Assembly: GCA_017538775.1 (NCBI GenBank)
Contig: JAFYIF010000151.1
Coordinates: forward strand, 1 to 7,226
Direction of reading: 5' to 3'
Source: Oscillospiraceae bacterium
GTDB taxonomy: Bacteria; Bacillota; Clostridia; Oscillospirales; Oscillospiraceae
DNA: 7,226 nucleotides
Shown: piece after piece, positions 1-6,131 of the stretch
Layout: each line of letters starts with the position of its first letter
How positions within the stretch are numbered: the first letter of the stretch is position 1
Position numbers and translations under genes: made by a program
The notes under the pieces: generated by a model
The model's input: the letters and a program-made list of their open reading frames with translations, nothing else
What the model was told of the DNA's origin: nothing
Databases searched by the model: none

Positions 1-743
1 ACGCCCTGGCCCTCTCCCTGCCGGAGCCGGAGGCCGCCCTGCCACAGCCCCAGGACATCCCCCTGGACATCGTCTACGAGGACGCCGACCTGCTGGTGCT
101 CAACAAGCCCCGGGGCCTGGTGGTCCACCCGGCGGCGGGGCATCCGGACGGGACGCTGGTGAACGCCCTGCTTTTTCACTGCGGGGACAGCCTCAGCGGG
201 GTGGGCGGGGTGCTGCGCCCCGGCATCGTCCACCGCATCGACCGGGACACCTCCGGCCTGCTGGCCGTGGCGAAAAACGACCTGGCCCACCGGAACCTGA
301 GCGCCCAGCTTTCTGAGCACAGCATGTTCCGCATCTATGAGGCGGTGGTCTGCGGGCGGCTGCGGGAGGAGCGCGGCACCGTGGACGCCCCCATCGGGCG
401 GCACCCCACGGACCGCAAGCGCATGGCGGTGCTGCCCCGGGGCGGGCGGGAGGCCGTCACCCACTGGGAAGTCCTGGCCCGCTACCGGGGCTACAGCCAC
501 CTGCGCTGCCGCCTGGAGACCGGGCGCACCCACCAGATCCGCGTCCACATGGCCCACATCGGCCACCCCCTGGCCGGGGACCCGGTCTATGGCCGCCCGG
601 ACCGGAACCTTTCCGGGCAATGCCTCCACGCCCGGGAGCTGGAGCTGAGCCACCCCCGCAGCGGGGAGCGGCTGCGCTTCACCACGCCGCTGCCGGAGGA
701 CTTCCAGGCCTTTCTCCGGCGGCTGGGAGAGCCGGAAGCCTGA
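1..743 (+). CDS. RluA/RluD-family 23S rRNA pseudouridine synthase, 5'-truncated by the window edge
   Basis: This enzyme family converts specific uridines in large-subunit rRNA (sometimes tRNA) to pseudouridine in the cytoplasm. The reading frame is open from base 3 with no start, so the gene begins outside the window; the visible part is 246 codons. It begins near the end of what should be the S4-like RNA-binding domain and linker, then enters the catalytic domain at LDIVYEDADLLVLNKPRG, the usual RluD-type opening. The catalytic motif HRIDRDTSGLL lies at about 231-263; by family knowledge the Asp of HRID (bases 240-242) is the nucleophile. The second family motif, GRTHQIRVHMAHIGHPLAGD, is at about 522-581. 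It ends with TGA at 741-743. A GTG at 96 could be taken as a start, but it falls inside the catalytic domain and is not real. The family is certain; whether it is RluD, RluC or an ylyB-like paralogue cannot be decided here. Confidence 0.95.
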   Translation, partial: ALALSLPEPEAALPQPQDIPLDIVYEDADLLVLNKPRGLVVHPAAGHPDGTLVNALLFHCGDSLSGVGGVLRPGIVHRIDRDTSGLLAVAKNDLAHRNLSAQLSEHSMFRIYEAVVCGRLREERGTVDAPIGRHPTDRKRMAVLPRGGREAVTHWEVLARYRGYSHLRCRLETGRTHQIRVHMAHIGHPLAGDPVYGRPDRNLSGQCLHARELELSHPRSGERLRFTTPLPEDFQAFLRRLGEPEA

Positions 744-750
744 CTATGTT

Positions 751-777
751 CGGCGCGCCGTCTGCAAAGCGGCGCGT
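751..777. terminator. GC-rich inverted repeat between convergent genes, possible shared terminator
   Basis: An 8-bp stem pairs 753-760 (GCGCGCCG) with 770-777 (CGGCGCGT), with one G-U pair at the base and a 9-base loop. It lies 9 bases after the pseudouridine synthase stop and 10 bases beyond the stop of the minus-strand gene. Its position between convergent genes suits a bidirectional terminator. Neither side has a run of T after the stem, so it is not a classic intrinsic terminator and the call is tentative. The left arm contains a perfect 10-bp palindrome at 751-760. Confidence 0.35.
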
Positions 778-787
778 CATTGTCGTG

Positions 788-952
788 TTACAGGCCCAGC
801 CCCAGGGCGCTCCCGGCCTCTTCCACCGCCTGCTTCATGCTGCGCAGGGCGCGGTTGAGCTGGCGTTTGGAGCTGCGCTTGTCCGGGCCCAGCACGAGCA
901 TCAGCCCCGCGCCCACCATCAGCCCGGCCACCATGCCTTTGGCGAATTTCAT
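788..952 (-). CDS. Small single-pass membrane protein, 54 aa, hypothetical (YtxH-like in outline)
   Basis: Reading the minus strand from ATG at 952-950 to TAA at 790-788 gives a 54-residue protein starting MKFAKGMVAGLMVGAGLMLV. Residues about 7-22 form a Gly/Met/Leu/Val-rich hydrophobic segment long enough for one membrane pass. It is followed by a strongly basic stretch (GPDKRSSKRQ, residues 22-31) and a short amphipathic, helix-prone tail (residues 32-50, LNRALRSMKQAVEEAGSAL). The basic residues after the segment predict an N-out, C-in orientation. A purine-rich ribosome site (AAAGGGGGAA on the minus strand, plus-strand 961-970) sits about 10 bases before the ATG. It is convergent with the pseudouridine synthase gene and divergent from the ymdB operon. 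The architecture resembles small YtxH-type membrane proteins of Firmicutes, but that is only an outline match and I assign no function. The good ribosome site, sensible composition and exact fit between neighbours support a real gene. Confidence 0.72.
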   Translation of the reverse strand: MKFAKGMVAGLMVGAGLMLVLGPDKRSSKRQLNRALRSMKQAVEEAGSALGLGL

Positions 953-1003
953 TTTTTCGCTTCCCCCTTTCTTCGTGCATCACCAGTATGCGCAGAATAC
1001 CCG

Positions 1004-1033
1004 TTGCGAATCCTGTCAATCCTATGTTACAAT
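1004..1033 (+). promoter_or_regulatory. Sigma-A-like extended -10 promoter for the ymdB-rmuC-MBL operon
   Basis: A -35-like TTGCGA (1004-1009) and a -10 TACAAT (1028-1033) are separated by 18 bases. The -10 is preceded by TGT at 1025-1027, giving the extended -10 pattern TGnTANNNT. The start of transcription would be near 1040, leaving a leader of about 33 bases before the ymdB ATG at 1073. The region is AT-rich compared with its surroundings. No other good promoter is seen before the heat-shock region, so this probably drives all three downstream genes. Confidence 0.6.
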
Positions 1034-1072
1034 GAGAAAACAATCCGTTTTTGGAAACCGGAGGAAACAAAT

Positions 1073-1849
1073 ATGCTGATGAAACTGCTGGCCGTGGGCG
1101 ATGTCTGCGGGAAGCCGGGGCTGGAGATGCTGCGGCGCACGCTGCCCGGGCTGCGTCGGCACTACGGCGTGGACTTCGCCGTGGTGAACGGGGAGAACGC
1201 CAACGTGGTGGGGGTGACCCCCGCCCAGTGCGAGGAGATCTTCCGCGCCGGGGCCGACGTGATCACCCTGGGCAACCACACCTGGACCCGCTATGAGCTG
1301 CAGGACTACCTGAACCGGACCAGCCGCTGTCTGCGGCCTTTGAACTACGCGCCCCAGTGCCCGGGCCGGGGCCTGGGCGTCTACGAGACCCCCTTCGGCC
1401 CGCTGCGGGTCATCAATCTGCTGGGGCGCTTCACCCTGGACGCCAACACCGACAACCCCTTCGCCACGGTGGACGCCCTGCTGGCCGACGAGGGGGAGCC
1501 GCTGCTGACCTTCGTAGACTTCCACGCGGAGGCCACCAGTGAGAAGCTGGCCATGGCCTATCTGCTGGAGGGCCGGGTCAGCGCGGTCTGGGGCACCCAC
1601 ACCCATGTCCAGACCTCCGACTGCCAGGTGCTGCCCGGCGGCACCGGCTACATCACCGACCTGGGCATGACCGGCCCGGCCCGGAGCGTGCTGGGCATCG
1701 ACCCGGATCAGAGCATCGGCAAGTTTCTGGGCGACCCCCCCAGGCGCTACGCCTCCGCCTCCGGCAAAAGCAAGCTGGAGTGCGCCCTGTTCACCGTGGA
1801 CACGGAGACCGGGCGCTGCGTGGACGCGGAAGCCCTGCGTATCGAGTGA
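1073..1849 (+). CDS. ymdB: YmdB-family (TIGR00282) metallophosphoesterase / cyclic nucleotide phosphodiesterase
   Basis: The protein has 258 residues, close to the roughly 260 of the family. In Bacillus subtilis the homologue YmdB is a cytoplasmic, dinuclear-metal phosphodiesterase active on 2',3'-cyclic nucleotides; it affects biofilm and motility choice and interacts with RNA turnover. The family metal ligands are all visible: D10 in the N-terminal VGDVCGKPG motif, E41 and N42 in VVNGENAN, N68 and H69 in ITLGNHTW, H151 in DFHAEATSEK, and H176 and H178 in GTHTHVQT. The GGTGYITDLGMTGP block and C-terminal RRYASASGK segment also fit. The start at 1073 is chosen because GGAGG at 1060-1064 lies 8 bases upstream; the ATG at 1079 would be 14 bases away. 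The frame is open much further upstream, to 620, but that stretch overlaps the synthase gene and promoter and is not coding. In many Firmicutes ymdB follows rny; here it opens an operon instead, 12 bases ahead of rmuC. Confidence 0.94.
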   Translation: MLMKLLAVGDVCGKPGLEMLRRTLPGLRRHYGVDFAVVNGENANVVGVTPAQCEEIFRAGADVITLGNHTWTRYELQDYLNRTSRCLRPLNYAPQCPGRGLGVYETPFGPLRVINLLGRFTLDANTDNPFATVDALLADEGEPLLTFVDFHAEATSEKLAMAYLLEGRVSAVWGTHTHVQTSDCQVLPGGTGYITDLGMTGPARSVLGIDPDQSIGKFLGDPPRRYASASGKSKLECALFTVDTETGRCVDAEALRIE

Positions 1850-1861
1850 GGGGCGGGGAGC

Positions 1862-3136
1862 ATGGAGACCGCTTTGCTTGTGCTGCTGTGCCTGACGCTG
1901 GGCGCGGCGCTGGCGGCCATCGTGCTGCTGGGCCTGACGCTGCGCCGTCTCCGTCCCCTGCGCCCGGGACGGCTCAGCGACCGCATCGCTGACGAGGTGA
2001 CGGAGCGCGGCGCCATCCTGCTTTCCGGACTCAAAAACGAGCTGCTGACGGAAAACCGGGCCAGCCGCCGGGAGGCCAGCCAGACGGCGCAGGACACCAT
2101 GCGCACGGTCAGCGAGACCCTGACCGGCTCGGTCAACCAGCAGTTCCGCACCTTCTCCGCCCAGAACGACGCGGCATTGTCGGGCATCCGGCGGACCGTG
2201 GAGACCCGGCTGGAGGCCATGCAGCGGGAAAACCGCAGCGCCCTGGCGGAGATGCGGCAGACCGTGGACGAGAAGCTGCAAAAGACCCTGGACGAGCGCA
2301 TCACCCAGTCCTTCGCCCTGGTCAGCGAGCGGCTGGAGGCGGTCTACGCCGGGCTGGGGGAGATGCGCTCCCTGGCCAGCGGCGTGGGGGACCTGAAAAA
2401 AGTCCTGAGCAACGTGAAGACCCGGGGCATCCTGGGGGAGTATCAGCTGGGGGCGATTCTGGAGGAAGTGCTGAGTCCGGAGCAATACGCGTGCAACGTG
2501 GCCACCCGGCCCGGCAGCGCCAACCGGGTGGAGTACGCCATCCGCCTGCCCGGGGAGGACGGCGGCGGCATCTACCTGCCCGTGGACGCCAAGTTCCCCG
2601 GGGACAGCTACAGCGCCCTGCTGGACGCCTATGAGAGCGGGGACCCGGCCAGGCTGGCCGAGGCCCGCAGCGCCCTGGAGGCCCGGCTGAAAGCCGAGGC
2701 CCGGGACATCCGGGACAAGTACATCGACCCGCCGCACACCACCGAATTCGCCATTTTGTTCCTGCCCTTCGAGGGCCTGTACGCCGAGGTGGTGCGCATG
2801 GGCATGGTGGAGACCCTCCAGCGCCGCTACCGGGTGAACCTGGCCGGGCCCACCACCTTCGCCGCATTGCTGAACAGTCTGCAAATGGGTTTCCGAACCC
2901 TGGCGATCCAGAAGCGCTCCGGGGAGGTCTGGGCCCTGCTGGGCGCGGTGAAGACCGAGTTCGCCGCCTTCGAGGACGTGCTGAGCGCCGCCCAGAAGCG
3001 CATCGAGCAGACCGGGGCGGAGCTGGACAAGCTGGTGGGCGTCCGCACGAGAAAGATCAACAGCCGTCTGCGCGGGGTCTCCGCCCTCCCGCTGGAGGAG
3101 AGCGCCCGTCTGCTGGGCGGCGACGGCGAGACCTGA
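1862..3136 (+). CDS. rmuC: RmuC-family DNA recombination protein
   Basis: This is a 424-residue protein. RmuC family members are membrane-anchored coiled-coil proteins with a predicted PD-(D/E)xK nuclease-like core; in E. coli RmuC limits recombination between inverted repeats, and its biochemistry is poorly known. Residues 4-27 form one hydrophobic membrane segment, followed by basic LRRLRPLRPGR, placing the rest in the cytoplasm. Residues about 40-165 are charged and Ala/Gln/Arg/Glu-rich, as expected for a coiled coil. The conserved domain spans about 166-405 and contains the RGILGEYQL motif (189-196), LPVDAKFP (239-246, with D242 and K244 matching the DxK of the fold), HTTEFAILFLPFEGLY (292-307) and the LAGPTTFAALLNSL block (327-340). 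The acidic partner expected upstream appears as E224 in RVEYAIRLP. The start at 1862 has AGGGG at 1849-1853, which overlaps the ymdB stop. The 12-base gap before it and 10-base gap after it show tight operon packing. Confidence 0.93.
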   Translation: METALLVLLCLTLGAALAAIVLLGLTLRRLRPLRPGRLSDRIADEVTERGAILLSGLKNELLTENRASRREASQTAQDTMRTVSETLTGSVNQQFRTFSAQNDAALSGIRRTVETRLEAMQRENRSALAEMRQTVDEKLQKTLDERITQSFALVSERLEAVYAGLGEMRSLASGVGDLKKVLSNVKTRGILGEYQLGAILEEVLSPEQYACNVATRPGSANRVEYAIRLPGEDGGGIYLPVDAKFPGDSYSALLDAYESGDPARLAEARSALEARLKAEARDIRDKYIDPPHTTEFAILFLPFEGLYAEVVRMGMVETLQRRYRVNLAGPTTFAALLNSLQMGFRTLAIQKRSGEVWALLGAVKTEFAAFEDVLSAAQKRIEQTGAELDKLVGVRTRKINSRLRGVSALPLEESARLLGGDGET

Positions 3137-3146
3137 GGAGAGACAC

Positions 3147-4763
3147 ATGAAACTGACATTTCTGGGGGCGACCCACGAGGTCACCGGGAGCTGCACGATG
3201 CTGGAGGTGGCGGGCCACTACGGCCTGGTGGACTGCGGCATGGAGCAGGGCCAGGACATCTTCGTCAATCAGGAGATCCCGGTCAAGGCCGAGGACATCG
3301 AGTTCGTGCTGCTGACCCACGCCCACATTGACCACAGCGGGCTGCTGCCGCTGCTGTACAAGCGGGGCTTTCGCGGCCCCATCTACGCCACCGCCGCCAC
3401 GGCCCAGCTCTGCGAGATCATGCTGCGCGACTGCGCCCACATCCAGGCCAGCGACGCCCAGTGGATGAACCGCAAGCACCAGCGGGCCGGGGAGCCGCCC
3501 AACGAACCCCTCTACACGCTGGAGGACGCGGAGGGGGCCATCGGACGGCTGCGTCCCTGCGCCTACCGGGAGCGCTACCAGATCGGGGAACACATCGACA
3601 TCCGCTTTGCCGACGCCGGACACCTGCTGGGCTCGGCCAGCATCGAGGTCTGGCTGCGGGAGGGGGGCGTGAGCCGGAAGATCGTGTTCAGCGGGGACAT
3701 CGGCAACCACCTGCAGCCCATCATCCGGGACCCGGAGTACGTCACCGAGGCCGACTATGTGCTGACCGAGAGTACCTACGGGGACCGCAGCCACGACCGG
3801 GGGGAGAAAAACTCCGTCCGCTACCTGGCCGACTGCATCCAGCGGGTGCTGGACCGGGGCGGCAACGTGGTCATCCCCTCCTTCGCCGTGGGGCGGACCC
3901 AGGAGATCCTCTACTTCCTGCGGGAGATCCAGCGCGGCGGCCTGGTCAAAGGCCACGGGGACTTCCCGGTGTACATGGACTCCCCTCTGGCCAACGAGGC
4001 CACGGGCATCTTCCTCCAGTGCGACGCCAGCAACTTTGACGACAACATGCGCGCCATGCTTGCCCAGGGCGTGAACCCCCTGGTGTTCCCGGGCCTGCAC
4101 ATGGCCGTCAGCAGCGCGGAGAGCCGGGCCATCAACGACGACCCGGAGCCCAAGGTCATCATCTCCGCCAGCGGCATGTGCGAGGCCGGGCGCATCCGCC
4201 ACCACCTGAAATACAACCTCTGGCGCCCCGAGAGCATGGTGCTGTTCGTGGGCTATCAGGCCGCCGGGACCACGGGCCGGGCACTGATGGACGGGAAGAA
4301 GCAGCTCAAAATTCTGGGGGACGAAATCAGCGTCCAGGCGGAGATCGCCTATCTCCCCGGGGTCAGCGGCCACGCGGACCGGGAGGGGCTGCTGCGCTGG
4401 ATCGGGGCCTTCCGGCCCCGGCCCCGGATGGTCTTCGTCAACCACGGGGAGGACGAGACCGTGAAGCGCTACGCCGCCACGCTGGCCCACGACTGCGGCC
4501 TGACCGTCAGCGCCCCCTACTCCGGCGCGGTCTATGACCTGCTGGCCGACCACTACACGGAGATGCCGGAGGGGGTGCCGGTGCTGCGCCTCAGCGCCCG
4601 GCAGCAGCGCAACAACACGGTCTACTCCGCCCTGCTGGACGCCGCGGACAAGCTCAGCCGCGTGGCCCGGGCCTGCCGGGGCATCCCCAACAAGGAGATC
4701 GCCCGCTTCACCGGCCAGATCAACTCCCTGGCCGACAAGTGGAGCAGCTGGACAAAGAAATAA
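3147..4763 (+). CDS. Beta-CASP metallo-beta-lactamase-fold RNase-like protein (YSH1/CPSF73-type)
   Basis: This 538-residue protein carries the full motif set of bacterial beta-CASP RNA-processing hydrolases related to CPSF-73/Ysh1, which are zinc-dependent cytoplasmic ribonucleases. The metallo-beta-lactamase part has the HAHIDH zinc motif at 58-63, H159 in DAGHLLGSA, D184 in FSGDIGNH and E208 in TESTYGDRSH (motif A). The beta-CASP insertion covers about 215-400 and includes IPSFAVGRTQE (243-253), MDSPLA (277-282) and SASGMCEAGRIRHHL (340-354, motif B His). The C-terminal Zn-dependent RNA-specificity part gives SGHAD (407-411) and NHGE (432-435). Residues about 475-538 form a basic helical tail beyond the core that I cannot assign. 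AGGAG at 3136-3140 lies 6 bases before the ATG and overlaps the rmuC stop, pointing to coupled expression. Unlike RNase J it lacks the typical RNase J layout; exact substrate is unknown. Confidence 0.92.
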   Translation: MKLTFLGATHEVTGSCTMLEVAGHYGLVDCGMEQGQDIFVNQEIPVKAEDIEFVLLTHAHIDHSGLLPLLYKRGFRGPIYATAATAQLCEIMLRDCAHIQASDAQWMNRKHQRAGEPPNEPLYTLEDAEGAIGRLRPCAYRERYQIGEHIDIRFADAGHLLGSASIEVWLREGGVSRKIVFSGDIGNHLQPIIRDPEYVTEADYVLTESTYGDRSHDRGEKNSVRYLADCIQRVLDRGGNVVIPSFAVGRTQEILYFLREIQRGGLVKGHGDFPVYMDSPLANEATGIFLQCDASNFDDNMRAMLAQGVNPLVFPGLHMAVSSAESRAINDDPEPKVIISASGMCEAGRIRHHLKYNLWRPESMVLFVGYQAAGTTGRALMDGKKQLKILGDEISVQAEIAYLPGVSGHADREGLLRWIGAFRPRPRMVFVNHGEDETVKRYAATLAHDCGLTVSAPYSGAVYDLLADHYTEMPEGVPVLRLSARQQRNNTVYSALLDAADKLSRVARACRGIPNKEIARFTGQINSLADKWSSWTKK

Positions 4764-4770
4764 GGTGCCG

Positions 4771-4806
4771 ATCGGCGACAGAGTCCAAAGGGCTTTGTCG
4801 CCGATT
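4771..4806 (+). terminator. Strong 16-bp hairpin after the MBL gene, probable transcript end
   Basis: Positions 4771-4786 (ATCGGCGACAGAGTCC) pair with 4790-4805 (GGGCTTTGTCGCCGAT) over 16 pairs around an AAA triloop, and the base can extend by one G-U pair (4770 with 4806). It lies 7 bases after the TAA of the MBL gene, where a terminator separating the two operons would be expected. The sequence that follows is TCCATAAAAAAG rather than a T-run, so it is not a textbook intrinsic terminator. It may instead protect the 3' end of the mRNA or work with Rho. Two internal pairs are G-U in the plus-strand RNA, which favours a role on this strand. Confidence 0.6.
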
Positions 4807-4881
4807 CCATAAAAAAGAACCCGCCTTCCCCCCGCAAACTGTGAACAATCGGTAAAACCTGCGAATCCCTTGCAAAGGCTC

Positions 4882-4910
4882 TTGACAAGCGGCGGAAAAA
4901 AGAGTAAATT
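4882..4910 (+). promoter_or_regulatory. Sigma-A promoter of the hrcA-grpE-dnaK operon
   Basis: A perfect -35 box TTGACA (4882-4887) and a -10 box TAAATT (4905-4910) are separated by the ideal 17 bases. Transcription should start near 4917, giving a leader of about 60 bases before hrcA. The last two bases of the -10 box are the first two of the CIRCE operator, so bound HrcA would block polymerase. This is the classic arrangement of class I heat-shock control in Firmicutes. Confidence 0.88.
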
Positions 4911-4935
4911 AGCACTCGAAAGATAAGAGTGCCAG
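4909..4935 (+). promoter_or_regulatory. CIRCE operator, HrcA binding site
   Basis: The known CIRCE consensus is TTAGCACTC, nine bases, GAGTGCTAA. Here the left arm TTAGCACTC (4909-4917) is perfect, the spacer is exactly nine bases (4918-4926), and the right arm GAGTGCCAG (4927-4935) matches 7 of 9. The site overlaps the -10 box and covers the predicted transcription start. Its location just before hrcA makes autoregulation of the whole operon near certain. No second CIRCE is seen before grpE or dnaK. Confidence 0.95.
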
Positions 4936-4977
4936 CACCCGGAGGCGTGGACTGCCGGGCGGAAAAGGGACGGGACC

Positions 4978-6075
4978 ATGGCGAAGCTGAGTGAGCGCAA
5001 AAAGAAAATACTGACCGCCGTCATCGAGGAATACATCGCCTCGGCGGAGCCGGTGGGCAGCAAGCTCCTGGCGGAGAAGGCCGGGCTGCACGTCAGCTCC
5101 GCCACGATCCGCAGCGAGCTGAGCGAGCTGACCGCCCTGGGCTATCTGGAACAGCCCCACACCAGCGCCGGGCGCGTCCCCACCGTCCTGGGCTACCGGC
5201 TCTACGTCAACGAGCTGATGCAGCGCCCGGACCTGAGCCGGGAGGAGACCGAGCGGATCAACCGCAGCCTGGGCGACCCGGCCCAGGGGCAGGAGCGGAT
5301 GCTGGACCACGCGGGCCGTCTGGCCGCCGACATGACCGACTACCCCGCCCTGACCGTGTGCAGCCAGCCGCCGGACACCGTGCGGAGGCTGGACCTCATC
5401 TATGTGGACGCCAACACCTTCATCATCGTCCTGCTGCTGGGCAGCGGCTCGGTGCAGAACAAGCTGGTGCACCTCCCCTTTTCGGTGGGCGAGGAACTGA
5501 TCCGCAAGCTGTGTACCGTGGCCAACGCCAACTTCTGCGCCGTCACGGAGGACGACATCGACGCAGAGCGCATTCGCGCCGTGGAGCGGTCCATCGACGA
5601 CCGCATGGGCCTGACGGCGGTGGTGGCGGGTTTCGTGCTCGAGACCCTCTCCCGCTGTCACTGCGCCCGGGCCGCCGTCTCCGGCGGAGCCAAGCTGCTG
5701 CGCCAGCCGGAGTTTCAGGACCCGGCCAAGGCCCACAGCCTGATGGACTACCTCTCCGACGCGGCCAATCTGCGGGGCCTGAGCTTCACGGACGGAAACG
5801 GACAGGACATCCGGGTGCTGATCGGCCCGGAGAACATCGCCGAGGAGCTGCGGGACAGCAGCGTGATCCTGGCGAAATACGACGCCGGGGACGGGATGCA
5901 GGGGCTCATCGGCGTGGTGGGACCCACCCGCATGGACTACTCCCGGGTGGCGGCCAAGCTGAGCTACATCGCCGCCGGTCTGAGCCGCGCCCTGGCCGAC
6001 TCCGCCGGAGCGGCGCTGCCGGGCTTCGGGAAGCTGATGCTCACCGAGCCGGGCAAGCGGAAGGGGCAAGGCTAG
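4978..6075 (+). CDS. hrcA: Heat-inducible transcription repressor HrcA
   Basis: HrcA is the dimeric cytoplasmic repressor that binds CIRCE and is kept active by GroEL, so that unfolded proteins titrate the chaperonin and relieve repression. The protein has 365 residues, slightly longer than the usual 340-350. The N-terminal winged helix is at about 4-75: LSERKKKILTAVIEEYI, then EPVGSK (24-29), the recognition region VSSATIRSELSELTALGYLE (39-58) and the wing HTSAGRVPT (61-69). The central and C-terminal dimerisation/GAF-like region ends with the family blocks IGPEN (282-286) and GVVGPTRMDYSRV (312-324). A short basic tail (about 350-365) runs past the normal end. The ATG at 4978 has only a modest ribosome site, AAGGGA at 4965-4970, 7 bases upstream; the GGAGG at 4941 is too far away to serve it. 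It is the first gene of its operon, 56 bases before grpE. Confidence 0.97.
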   Translation: MAKLSERKKKILTAVIEEYIASAEPVGSKLLAEKAGLHVSSATIRSELSELTALGYLEQPHTSAGRVPTVLGYRLYVNELMQRPDLSREETERINRSLGDPAQGQERMLDHAGRLAADMTDYPALTVCSQPPDTVRRLDLIYVDANTFIIVLLLGSGSVQNKLVHLPFSVGEELIRKLCTVANANFCAVTEDDIDAERIRAVERSIDDRMGLTAVVAGFVLETLSRCHCARAAVSGGAKLLRQPEFQDPAKAHSLMDYLSDAANLRGLSFTDGNGQDIRVLIGPENIAEELRDSSVILAKYDAGDGMQGLIGVVGPTRMDYSRVAAKLSYIAAGLSRALADSAGAALPGFGKLMLTEPGKRKGQG

Positions 6076-6131
6076 ACAGAAAAAGCAGCGTATAACAAGT
6101 TTGCGATACACGGAGGAAGAGGGACAAGGAT

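Noticed and set aside
620..1072. Upstream in-frame extension of ymdB
   Set aside because: It overlaps the pseudouridine synthase, the minus-strand small gene and the promoter. The family N-terminus and the GGAGG site fit the ATG at 1073.
1022..3196. 724-codon open frame on the minus strand
   Set aside because: It lies opposite ymdB and rmuC, both well-supported by family motifs. Long antisense frames are expected in GC-rich genes with strong third-position bias, and its His/Gln/Gly/Val-rich translation resembles no protein family.
4860..4868. Nine-base TGCGAATCC shared with the ymdB promoter region (1005-1013)
   Set aside because: A nine-base match sits at different places relative to the two promoters (over the -35 in one, upstream of it in the other), so chance is the simplest explanation.
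4936..4977. Leader peptide or regulatory hairpin between CIRCE and hrcA
   Set aside because: A GGAGG at 4941-4945 has no start codon at a usable distance, and the only stem (CCCGG with CCGGG, 12-base loop) is too weak to claim.
3057..5105. 682-codon open frame on the minus strand
   Set aside because: It is antisense to the beta-CASP gene and runs through the hrcA promoter and CIRCE; composition is that of a GC-rich shadow frame.
4909..6111. 400-codon minus-strand frame opposite hrcA
   Set aside because: HrcA on the plus strand is unmistakable; this is its antisense shadow.
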